NCBI GenBank assembly: GCA_937919945.1
Contig: CALESY010000060.1
Span: 1-7,111, forward strand
Direction: 5' to 3'
Length of the DNA stretch: 7,111 nucleotides
Source: an uncultured Chitinophagaceae bacterium
GTDB taxonomy: Bacteria > Bacteroidota > Bacteroidia > Chitinophagales > Chitinophagaceae
In this document: positions 1 through 6,180 of the stretch, piece by piece
Numbering within the stretch: the first letter of the stretch is position 1
Layout: each line of letters opens with the position of its first letter
The notes under the pieces: model-generated
The model's database searches: none
What the model was told of the DNA's origin: nothing
The model's input: the letters and a program-made list of their open reading frames with translations, nothing else
Position numbers and translations under genes: made by a program

Positions 1-434
1 ACAAGACGAACACGTTATGTGTATTGCAAGAAAACAAAGGTACTTGCAGCACCAAACATGCTTTACTGAAAACACTGGCAGATGAAAATGGAATGCTTGA
101 TGTCAGGCTGGTGCTTGGGATATTTAAAATGAACGGTCAAAACACACCTGCTGTCTTAAAGACCTTAGCAAATTATCAACTAGATTACATCCCAGAAGCA
201 CACAACTACCTGAAGCATAACGATACCATTATAGATTGCACCACAACTAAAGAACTAGATTTTCTAACATACCTCTTGAACGAAACCGAAATCTCTCGGG
301 AACAGATTACAGACTATAAAGTAGCATATCATAAAAACTATCTCAACACATGGCTACAAACTGAGAAAGTTCTATATACGTTAGATGAGATATGGAATAT
401 CAGAGAAGCTTGTATTGCGGCACTGAGCAAATGA
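1..434 (+). CDS. Uncharacterised transglutaminase-like protein, 3' part only
   Basis: The reading frame is open from base 3 to a TGA at 432-434, and no convincing start lies inside the window, so the N-terminus is missing; 143 residues are visible. Numbering from the TTG at 24 as residue 1, a GTCSTKH motif places Cys8 at the N-terminal end of a predicted helix. It is followed by a beta-rich stretch, LDVRLVLGIF, then PEAHNYLK with His60, then TIIDCT with Asp71. A Cys on a helix followed by a His and an Asp on strands is the order of the transglutaminase/papain-like catalytic triad. From memory, short conserved hypothetical proteins with GTCSxKHA and EAHxYL motifs occur in Bacteroidota and other bacteria; I know of no assigned function. 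No signal peptide or membrane segment is visible in this part. Its enzymatic role is inference. It ends 80 bases before nusB, which has its own promoter, so the two are probably not co-transcribed from a shared start. Confidence 0.75.
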   Translation, partial: KTNTLCVLQENKGTCSTKHALLKTLADENGMLDVRLVLGIFKMNGQNTPAVLKTLANYQLDYIPEAHNYLKHNDTIIDCTTTKELDFLTYLLNETEISREQITDYKVAYHKNYLNTWLQTEKVLYTLDEIWNIREACIAALSK

Positions 435-480
435 ATATAATATTACCTTAATACAACTGCTATATTAACCCTGAATTCCT

Positions 481-488
481 TACCTTTG
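481..488 (+). promoter_or_regulatory. Bacteroidota -7 promoter element (TACCTTTG) for nusB
   Basis: TACCTTTG matches the Bacteroidota primary sigma-factor -7 consensus TAnnTTTG exactly and lies in the 80-base gap before nusB, ending 26 bases from its ATG. That leaves room for a short untranslated leader. No clear -33 TTTG is seen about 20 bases upstream; only ACTG at 456-459 is near the right place. The rest of the 435-514 gap is AT-rich and I see no terminator-like hairpin with a T-run in it. Confidence 0.6.
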
Positions 489-514
489 CGCGTCAAACAG
501 GTTCTTTACAGGAT

Positions 515-1453
515 ATGATAAGCCGCAGAAACATACGGGTAAAAGTGATGCAAACGCTCTATACGTTGGCAAGCATGGAGCCTGCAGACTTGGAACAACA
601 GAAAAAGATTGGCTCAAATTTACTCAACGATAAGCTCAACCGCTCTTTAGACCTTTTTGTAGTATCTATACTATATACTTTCCGCACAGCACAATATGCT
701 GAGACGGATGCCATGCAGCGGGCTTCAAAATATTTACCTACTGCTGATGACCTGAATGTAAGCACCAAAATAGCAGGTAATGAATTTCTATGGGATGTAT
801 TGCACAACCAGACTTTTACAGAAAAAGTAAAAGAGGCCAAACTGGAACAATACATTGATGATGAATGGGTAAAAAAACTCTACCAGCAATTAGGACAACA
901 ACCAGAGTACAAAAAATACATCACGGCTAAAGAGCGAGAAACTGCCCGTGAAAAAGGAATTCTGCAGTTGATTTGGGAAAAACTGATTTGGGAAAACGAA
1001 GCCTTACAAGAACATTTTACTGAAGAATTACCAGGCTGGGAAGATGACAAGGAAATGGCTGGCATGCTGATGGAAAACTTTTTTAAAAGCAACAGCAAAA
1101 TCAATTTCCTCAACCTTATTTCGGGCGAAAAGCGTGAGTATGCACATAACCTGATGCATACAGTACTTGAAAAAGAAGAATATTGCATGAGCCTGGTGCA
1201 ACCTAAACTAATTAATTGGGATGCGGAGCGTGTGGCTCTTATAGACCTACTGCTGCTACGTATGGGTGTTTGCGAAATGCTCTACTTCCCTACTATACCT
1301 ACTAAAGTAACCATCAACGAATATATAGAGATAGCCAAACAATACAGCACCCCTCAAAGCGGGCAATTTGTAAATGGTGTATTGGACAATATTTTAAAGG
1401 ATTTGGAAAAAGAAAACCTGATACGCAAACAAGAACGCAATCGTAAATCATAA
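515..1453 (+). CDS. nusB: Transcription antitermination factor NusB, long Bacteroidota form
   Basis: NusB binds boxA RNA together with ribosomal protein S10 (NusE) in antitermination complexes that support rRNA transcription. It is cytoplasmic. The start MISRRNIRVKVMQTLYTL matches the first helix of NusB (RRxAR...LQxLY). The rest of the NusB fold is at the C-terminus, about residues 205-298: WDAERV (235-240), then LLLLRMGVCEML, then IPTKVTINEYIEIAKQYST and the signature SGQFVNGVLDNI (282-293). Between the two lie about 180 residues that are absent from the roughly 140-residue E. coli protein. This insert is charged, helical and Trp-rich (LIWEKLIWENE near 152-162). Long NusB proteins of this kind are usual in Bacteroidota. 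The ATG at 515 is chosen because the conserved first helix starts directly after it. nusB is the first gene of the run leading to coaE. Confidence 0.93.
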   Translation: MISRRNIRVKVMQTLYTLASMEPADLEQQKKIGSNLLNDKLNRSLDLFVVSILYTFRTAQYAETDAMQRASKYLPTADDLNVSTKIAGNEFLWDVLHNQTFTEKVKEAKLEQYIDDEWVKKLYQQLGQQPEYKKYITAKERETAREKGILQLIWEKLIWENEALQEHFTEELPGWEDDKEMAGMLMENFFKSNSKINFLNLISGEKREYAHNLMHTVLEKEEYCMSLVQPKLINWDAERVALIDLLLLRMGVCEMLYFPTIPTKVTINEYIEIAKQYSTPQSGQFVNGVLDNILKDLEKENLIRKQERNRKS

Positions 1454-1458
1454 ATTTG
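1451..1458 (+). promoter_or_regulatory. Possible -7 promoter element (TAAATTTG) overlapping the nusB stop codon
   Basis: TAAATTTG fits TAnnTTTG, and its first three bases are the TAA stop of nusB. It ends only 6 bases before the ATG of the DUF1573 gene, so a transcript from here would have almost no leader. No good -33 TTTG is visible at the expected distance. It may be an internal promoter for the DUF1573-yajC-coaE part of the cluster, or a chance match in AT-rich sequence. Confidence 0.35.
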
Positions 1459-1464
1459 CACATT

Positions 1465-1971
1465 ATGAAGAAACTATTGTTTATTGCCGCGATAGCTACA
1501 ATGAGTGCCTGTAAAGAAAATACAAGCAACAATGATGGCAAACTATCTGCCGATTTGGTAAACAATCCTGCTAGTGCAGAAGGTGTAGATGCCAAAACAT
1601 TGGGCGAACTGCCTACAATGGACTTTACAGACACATTGCACAACTTTGGCAATATGAAAGAGGGCGAAGTAGCTACACACGATTTTGAATTTAAGAACAA
1701 TGGCAAATCGCCACTGATTATTAGCAGTGCTAATGGCTCTTGTGGCTGTACTGCACCAGACTATCCGCACGACCCTATCAAGCCCGGCCAAACAGGAGTG
1801 ATTACCGTAAAATTCAACTCTGCCGGTAAACCTAACCATCAGGAAAAATCGGTTACAATAACTACCAATTCTGCCAGAGGTACGCATATGTTGTACATAA
1901 AAGCAGATGTAGAACCCGGTGAAAAAGACCCGAATGTTATTTCAACCACGGTTGATACAAAAAACAGATAA
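1465..1971 (+). CDS. DUF1573 domain-containing lipoprotein
   Basis: This is a 168-residue exported protein. The N-terminus MKKLLFIAAIATMSAC is a short lipoprotein signal peptide with a lipobox MSAC, making Cys16 the probable lipidated residue. Residues 17-50 are a low-complexity Asn/Ala-rich linker. About 52-150 form a DUF1573 immunoglobulin-like beta-sandwich: FTDTLHNFGNMKEGE, then HDFEFKNNGKSPLII, the hallmark SCGCT (92-96), then IKPGQTGVITVKFNSAG and a closing strand HMLYIKADV. DUF1573 proteins are common in Bacteroidota, and their exact function is not established. The ATG at 1465 is preferred over an in-frame TTG at 1456 because it starts directly at the MKK of the signal peptide. The gene lies 11 bases after nusB and 21 bases before yajC, matching an arrangement I recall from other Bacteroidota. 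Confidence 0.88.
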   Translation: MKKLLFIAAIATMSACKENTSNNDGKLSADLVNNPASAEGVDAKTLGELPTMDFTDTLHNFGNMKEGEVATHDFEFKNNGKSPLIISSANGSCGCTAPDYPHDPIKPGQTGVITVKFNSAGKPNHQEKSVTITTNSARGTHMLYIKADVEPGEKDPNVISTTVDTKNR

Positions 1972-1992
1972 AACTCAATAAATACAAATACA

Positions 1993-2334
1993 ATGTTCGT
2001 AAATCTGATGACTATTCTATTACAGGCGCAAGGCAGCCCCATGTTTTCTTTGATTTTCATGGTAGGTATGATAGCCGTTATGTACTTCTTTATGATACGC
2101 CCGCAAGCTAAGCGCGCTAAAGAGCAAAAGAAATTTGCAGAAGCAATTAGTGCAGGTGAAAAAATCGTTACAACAGCAGGCATACACGCTGTTATAAACC
2201 GTGTAAATGATGATGGTACATTGCAGATAGAAGTAAGCCGTGGCACGTTTATGACGGTTGATCGTTCTGCTGTATCAATGGAAATGACCAACGCCGCACG
2301 TAAAAAGGCAGAAGCTGTTGTTGCTGCAAAATAA
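1993..2334 (+). CDS. yajC: Preprotein translocase subunit YajC
   Basis: YajC is a small inner-membrane protein that associates with SecDF and the SecYEG translocon. The 113-residue product has a single membrane segment at about residues 17-35 (MFSLIFMVGMIAVMYFFMI), followed directly by the family signature RPQAKRAKEQKKF. A small cytoplasmic beta domain follows, with GEKIVTTAGIHAVINRV (55-71) and a final VDRSAV strand. An Ala/Lys-rich tail ends the protein. The ATG at 1993 is taken as the start; an in-frame ATG at 2008 would only shorten the N-terminus by five residues. No separate promoter is seen in the 21-base gap upstream, so the gene is probably read from a promoter before DUF1573 or nusB. 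The stop is 14 bases before coaE. Confidence 0.93.
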   Translation: MFVNLMTILLQAQGSPMFSLIFMVGMIAVMYFFMIRPQAKRAKEQKKFAEAISAGEKIVTTAGIHAVINRVNDDGTLQIEVSRGTFMTVDRSAVSMEMTNAARKKAEAVVAAK

Positions 2335-2348
2335 TTAAACAAATACCT

Positions 2349-2945
2349 ATGCTGAAAGTAGGTGTAACAGGGGGTATTGGCTCCGGAAAATCAGTTGTAT
2401 GCCGAGTGTTTACTACACTCGGCATACCTGTGTTTAATGCTGATGATGCAGGCAAATACCTGATGGCAAATGATGCTACTGTTATAGCCTCTGTCAAAAC
2501 ATTATTAGGTAATGGTGTGTATATCAATAACCAACCCAATAGAAAACTGATTGCAGATGCGGTTTTTAAAAACCCTGCACTGTTATCTCAACTCAACGCT
2601 ATTATTCACCCTGCTGTTTTAGCTTATGGCAATAAATGGATGGCAGAACAAACAAGCCCCTACACTATAAAAGAAGCAGCTATACTTTTTGAAAGTGGCA
2701 GCTACAAAGAGTTAGACGTTATTATAGGTGTCTATGCACCAAAAGACATCAGGCTAAAACGTGTATTAGAACGAGATGCAGCCATGACAGCAGAAAAAGC
2801 ACTACAGCGTATGGCCAACCAAATGGACGAAGACGAAAAAATGAAACGTTGCGATTATGTAATAACAAACGATGGCGACACAGCCATTATACCGCAAGTA
2901 TTAGATATACACCAAACCTTGTTGAAAAAAGCTACTGTTAATTAA
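2349..2945 (+). CDS. coaE: Dephospho-CoA kinase
   Basis: CoaE phosphorylates the ribose 3'-hydroxyl of dephospho-CoA with ATP, the last step of coenzyme A synthesis, in the cytoplasm. The 198-residue product has the usual family length. It carries the P-loop GGIGSGKS (8-15), the NADD acidic motif (30-33) that corresponds to the substrate/Mg-binding Asp of the family, LNAIIHP (82-88), the LFESG core strand end (113-117), an RLKRVLERD lid-region motif (135-143), and the CDYVITNDG C-terminal motif (168-176). All key positions appear intact. The ATG at 2349 places the P-loop at the normal distance from the N-terminus. The gene closes the nusB-to-coaE run and overlaps the convergent aminopeptidase gene by 8 bases. 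Codons 17-27 contain a perfect 13-bp inverted repeat. Confidence 0.96.
   Translation: MLKVGVTGGIGSGKSVVCRVFTTLGIPVFNADDAGKYLMANDATVIASVKTLLGNGVYINNQPNRKLIADAVFKNPALLSQLNAIIHPAVLAYGNKWMAEQTSPYTIKEAAILFESGSYKELDVIIGVYAPKDIRLKRVLERDAAMTAEKALQRMANQMDEDEKMKRCDYVITNDGDTAIIPQVLDIHQTLLKKATVN
2397..2427. repeat. Perfect 13-bp inverted repeat inside coaE
   Basis: The left arm GTATGCCGAGTGT (2397-2409) and the right arm ACACTCGGCATAC (2415-2427) are exact reverse complements separated by the 5-base loop TTACT. They cover coaE codons 17-27, just after the P-loop. The encoded residues (VCRVFTTLGIP) fit the family, so the gene is not disrupted. No T-run follows, so it does not look like an intrinsic terminator. 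It could be an mRNA hairpin near the 5' end of coaE, a dyad DNA-binding site, or chance. Confidence 0.9.
2938..2945. other. Palindromic shared stop codons of two convergent genes (TTAATTAA)
   Basis: The 8-base overlap between coaE and the aminopeptidase gene is the perfect palindrome TTAATTAA. Its last three bases are the TAA of coaE, and its first three, read on the other strand, are the TAA of the aminopeptidase gene. There is no intergenic space for a bidirectional terminator, and no hairpin with a T-run is obvious on either side. Confidence 0.95.
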
Positions 2946-5535
2946 ATACCCTTGCCATGTAAGCTTTGTACGTGCTGATATTCCCCTCGTCAGTTTCTGC
3001 TTTTATCACATCATCCATCGCAGATTTTACCTTATTCATTTTTATCTCAGCTACTTCTTTATCTGCATAGGTTTTAGCAGCTGCTTTTTGTTGCTTGTAG
3101 GCATCTGCTACTTCCAGTAAATGGAGCCCGCATTGCAGCCTGTAAGATTTAATGACTTCCGTTTTTACGATATAAGCAAACACTTTCAAACTCCTGTCAA
3201 GTGCATCATCGCCCATTACCCTTTCCGCATACAAAGACAAGGCTTTGGCAAATTGTATTTTTTTACCACCGTAATATTGTGTAGCTGTGTTCTCAAACAG
3301 GCTAATATCTTCTGCATTACCTTTCTCGCCTATTACTTCCCATACTACTGCATCCAATTCGCCTCTTGGCTTAGTTGCTAACAGGCTTTGGGCGATAGTG
3401 TAGGCAGTATCTTTCTCCAATCCGTTGATGCAGCTTAATCCTGCAGCTGCTACCAGGTAAGAACTATCTGCCAATGCAGCATACATAACGGACAATACTT
3501 CTCTTTCTTTCCATACACCCAATAGCCCGATGGCAGCCGCACGTACTTTATTATCTGGGTCATTTTCTGCCATGTACCTGATGTCTGCTTTCCATTTGGT
3601 GCGTAGTTGTGTAGAACTGATTGGTTGTATTTTACTAATAGCCAACCCACGTATATACGCTTCTTTATCTTGCAGCGCAGCAGATAAAATAGCTTGATTA
3701 TCCTTGTCTTCGTACTTAGTTTTTATTTGGTCAATGGCATTTTTACGGGTGATGATATCATCTGCACCGGCATTATAGACAGCCAACCAATCTGCGCTTG
3801 TTTTAGGGTCTGCAATTGTGCCAACCAACCAATGCTCTACATCGGTTATTACTATTGGTCTAATGCCGTTTTTATATGGATAAATAAACGTTTCAGTGCG
3901 GCTATCAAGATACCAATCAACCGTCTCTGTCTCTTTATCATATACCAATCTTGTTTTCAACGGTAGTATGTACGAACCTTGTTGTTGCTTTTGCAAAACA
4001 GTAAGTTTTAGTTGCTTGGCAACATCATTGTATTCATATTTTAATTCCAGTTCAGGATGCCCTTCTCTGTAATACCACTGATTGAAAAACCAATTCCAAT
4101 CTTTACCTGTAGCTTCTTCTACTGCCAACCGCCAGTTGGTAGCTTCCACAGATTGCAGCGCATTTTTTGTTAGGTATATTTTCATAGCAGCCCTGAAAGC
4201 ATCATCGCCCATTAGCTGATGCAGATAATGTAGTATAACACTACCCTTTTGGTAAGACACCCTGTCGAACATATCTTCCTTATCACGGTAATGATGTCGT
4301 ACCAATACTTCTGTGCTGTTACTACCCAAGTACGATTGCAAGTCGTCATTAATTGTTTTATCAACCGATGCTTTGCCGTATTTATATCTTCGCCATAGTT
4401 GTTCTCCGTATGTTGCAAAAGACTCATTCACCGTCAGGTGCGACCACGACTCTGCCGTTACCAAATCGCCAAACCACTGATGAAACAACTCATGTGCTAC
4501 TACATCTTCATGGTCGTCATCTTTATTCTCCCTCAAATCCTGATTCATAAACTCTCCAAAAGTGCTTGCGCTGGTATTCTCCATTGCACCCGAAACATAG
4601 TCCCTGACTACCACTTGGCTATACTTATTCCAAGGATACGGCACTTCTGTATAATCAGAGAAAAAGCGAATCATCTCAGGTGTATGTCGAAACATGGCTT
4701 TGGCATAAGGCTCGAATGCAGGCTCTACATAATAGCTCACTTCTTTGCCCAATGCTTCATCATCTTTTACAATACTGTACCTACCAATGGCAAACATGAT
4801 AGCATATACCTGAATAGGTTTTTCCATAGCCCATACATCAGTCCGCATACCATTTTCAAGGTTTATTTGCTTTTTCAAGTAACCATTGCTGAGTGTTGTA
4901 AAGCTATCGGGTACAGTTAAACTTATCTCTGTGGTGGTACGCTGATTGGGCTTATCTATTGTCGGTAACCACCTGCTGTTAGCTTCTGTTTCACCTTGCG
5001 TCCAAATTTGTGCTGGCTTACCTGTTATGGCATAGTCGGTATTTATAAAGTACAATCCTTTATCGTCATTAATAGCTTTGCTACCTCCTTGTGCTACCTC
5101 ATAGGGCTTTGCAGTATAAGCAATGGTAAGTTTAATGGTATCTGTACGCCCGTATTTATCAGCAAATTTTATTACCAGTTTATCTTCTTTATGATAGCTT
5201 GACTTGAATGCTTTGTCACCTTGTACCAAGTCTATTTTACCAATATCCATTGTCTTGGCATCTAATGTTATACTATCTGTTGCATAGAAATAAGGCGTTA
5301 ATGTAAGGGTTGCTATCCCATTGGCAGTTTTCTCTTTCCAGTTAAAGCTTAGCGAGGCTTTTGTGTGCAATATTTCCCATTCTTTAGTGGAAGTAGCTCT
5401 GTATATATTCAGCGGGTTATTATTAGCACTTACGCTAATATTATCTAAAGTAATATTTCGTTTCGAAGCTTTTCGGGTAAAGCATGACACTAAAAATATA
5501 CCAGACAACAAAATTATATTAATATAAACCTTCAT
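2938..5535 (-). CDS. M1-family zinc aminopeptidase, lipoprotein with C-terminal HEAT-like region
   Basis: M1 aminopeptidases remove single residues from the N-terminus of peptides using one zinc ion. The 865-residue product begins with a lipoprotein signal peptide ending in LVSC, so Cys18 is probably lipidated and the enzyme is membrane-anchored outside the cytoplasm. The residues after Cys18 (FTRKASKRN) are basic, without the acid-rich surface-export signal known from some Bacteroidota, so a periplasmic location is more likely. About 48-250 form the N-terminal beta domain. The catalytic domain carries the substrate-binding GAMEN (316-320), HELFH (348-352) and NES 18 residues later: zinc ligands His348, His352 and Glu371, catalytic Glu349. 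Tyr428 in SYQKG matches the conserved M1 tyrosine. A beta segment follows (about 495-575). About 580-850 are helical pairs resembling HEAT repeats, e.g. DPDNKVRAAAIGLLGVW. All catalytic residues are present. The gene has its own promoter; its peptide substrates are unknown. Confidence 0.95.
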   Translation of the reverse strand: MKVYINIILLSGIFLVSCFTRKASKRNITLDNISVSANNNPLNIYRATSTKEWEILHTKASLSFNWKEKTANGIATLTLTPYFYATDSITLDAKTMDIGKIDLVQGDKAFKSSYHKEDKLVIKFADKYGRTDTIKLTIAYTAKPYEVAQGGSKAINDDKGLYFINTDYAITGKPAQIWTQGETEANSRWLPTIDKPNQRTTTEISLTVPDSFTTLSNGYLKKQINLENGMRTDVWAMEKPIQVYAIMFAIGRYSIVKDDEALGKEVSYYVEPAFEPYAKAMFRHTPEMIRFFSDYTEVPYPWNKYSQVVVRDYVSGAMENTSASTFGEFMNQDLRENKDDDHEDVVAHELFHQWFGDLVTAESWSHLTVNESFATYGEQLWRRYKYGKASVDKTINDDLQSYLGSNSTEVLVRHHYRDKEDMFDRVSYQKGSVILHYLHQLMGDDAFRAAMKIYLTKNALQSVEATNWRLAVEEATGKDWNWFFNQWYYREGHPELELKYEYNDVAKQLKLTVLQKQQQGSYILPLKTRLVYDKETETVDWYLDSRTETFIYPYKNGIRPIVITDVEHWLVGTIADPKTSADWLAVYNAGADDIITRKNAIDQIKTKYEDKDNQAILSAALQDKEAYIRGLAISKIQPISSTQLRTKWKADIRYMAENDPDNKVRAAAIGLLGVWKEREVLSVMYAALADSSYLVAAAGLSCINGLEKDTAYTIAQSLLATKPRGELDAVVWEVIGEKGNAEDISLFENTATQYYGGKKIQFAKALSLYAERVMGDDALDRSLKVFAYIVKTEVIKSYRLQCGLHLLEVADAYKQQKAAAKTYADKEVAEIKMNKVKSAMDDVIKAETDEGNISTYKAYMARVFN

Positions 5536-5548
5536 TCGTTCGATAATT

Positions 5549-5581
5549 CAAAGCTAAATGTAAAGCATTCACTACAACAAA
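5549..5581 (-). promoter_or_regulatory. Promoter of the aminopeptidase gene (-33 TTTG / -7 TAGCTTTG)
   Basis: Read on the minus strand, TAGCTTTG (5556 down to 5549) matches the Bacteroidota -7 consensus TAnnTTTG, and TTTG (5581 down to 5578) lies 21 bases further upstream, where the -33 element is expected. The -7 element ends 13 bases before the ATG at 5535, implying a very short leader. This is the only promoter in the window with both elements visible. Confidence 0.65.
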
Positions 5582-5658
5582 AAATAACCCCAAAAGCTGT
5601 AATTATATCCGACCATTAACTTGTACAGTAAAAATGATGTTTACAGTCTGTAATTGAC

Positions 5659-5666
5659 TATTTTTG
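5659..5666 (+). promoter_or_regulatory. -7 promoter element (TATTTTTG) for the biotin carrier gene
   Basis: TATTTTTG matches TAnnTTTG and ends 9 bases before the ATG at 5676, again leaving nearly no leader. No clear -33 TTTG is seen about 20 bases upstream. The 140-base divergent region 5536-5675 otherwise holds AT-rich sequence with short direct repeats (CTGTAATT at 5597-5604 and 5648-5655; TACAGT at 5624-5629 and 5642-5647) and no gene that I can support. Confidence 0.55.
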
Positions 5667-5675
5667 CGTGCTCTT

Positions 5676-6176
5676 ATGCTGCAAATAACAATTAACAATA
5701 ATAATAAATATACTGTTGCTCAAAAAGACGGTGAATGGCTGTTGCAAGATGAGGCAGTAAACCTGGATGCGCTCACTCAACCCAATGGGCTAATAAGCGT
5801 ATTGGTAAATAATAAAAGTTATACGGCTACTGTCGAAAAAATAGATACTAAAGCCAAGGAAATAACCCTGAAAATAGACGGACAGCCTTACAATATTGCT
5901 ATACAAGAGCCGATAGACCAGTTGCTAACCAGCATGGGGCTTGATTTGAAAGCCATGCAAAAAGCAGAACCTGTAAAAGCACCTATGCCTGGTATGATAC
6001 TAAAAGTATTAGTAGAACCCGGGCAGCAAATAAACAAAGGTGACGGGCTGATAATACTGGAAGCCATGAAAATGGAGAATGTATTGAAAGCAACTGCTTC
6101 TGCTACAGTTAAGGCAATTAGAATAAGCGAACGCACCGCAGTAGAAAAAGGCACTATATTAATAGAACTGGAATAA
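5676..6176 (+). CDS. Biotin carboxyl carrier protein of an acyl-CoA carboxylase
   Basis: This 166-residue protein carries the biotin that shuttles carboxyl groups between a biotin carboxylase and a carboxyltransferase. The C-terminal biotinyl/lipoyl domain, about residues 97-166, has the KAPMPGMI entry motif (101-108), the VEPGQQINKGD turn (113-123) and the biotinylation site EAMKMEN (129-135) with Lys132 as the modified residue. Residues 1-85 form a beta-rich N-terminal region ending in PYNIAIQEPIDQLLTSMG, which resembles the region before the biotin domain in propionyl-CoA/acyl-CoA carboxylases and Bacteroidota carrier subunits, and probably docks the carboxylase. A flexible linker with only weak Pro/Ala character joins the two. 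ATG 5676 is preferred over an in-frame TTG at 5664, because that TTG overlaps the -7 element. The substrate (acetyl-, propionyl- or another acyl-CoA) cannot be told from this gene, and no partner subunit is in the window. Confidence 0.92.
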   Translation: MLQITINNNNKYTVAQKDGEWLLQDEAVNLDALTQPNGLISVLVNNKSYTATVEKIDTKAKEITLKIDGQPYNIAIQEPIDQLLTSMGLDLKAMQKAEPVKAPMPGMILKVLVEPGQQINKGDGLIILEAMKMENVLKATASATVKAIRISERTAVEKGTILIELE

Positions 6177-6180
6177 TATT

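Noticed and set aside
441..470. AT-rich dyad TTAATA...TATTAA after the first gene, considered as a terminator
   Set aside because: The stem is six A/T pairs with a 9-base loop and no T-run after it, too weak for an intrinsic terminator.
1314..1706. A 130-codon minus-strand open frame across the nusB/DUF1573 junction
   Set aside because: It is antisense to two well-supported genes and has no recognisable motif or plausible start signal.
1839..2342. A 167-codon open frame on the minus strand
   Set aside because: It lies antisense to the end of the DUF1573 gene and the whole of yajC, both clear families, and its translation shows no recognisable motif.
4399..4920. A 173-codon open frame on the plus strand inside the aminopeptidase gene
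   Set aside because: It is antisense to the catalytic domain, which has intact GAMEN and HEXXH motifs; its translation is rich in Cys, His and Ile as expected of a shadow frame.
5597..5655. Direct repeats CTGTAATT and TACAGT in the divergent intergenic region, considered as regulator sites
   Set aside because: They are short and AT-rich, and their spacing is not regular; such matches are expected by chance in this composition.
5664..5675. Upstream TTG starts for the biotin carrier (5664) and the DUF1573 lipoprotein (1456)
   Set aside because: Both TTGs fall within TAnnTTTG promoter elements, and the downstream ATGs give normal N-termini, including a standard MKK signal peptide for the lipoprotein.
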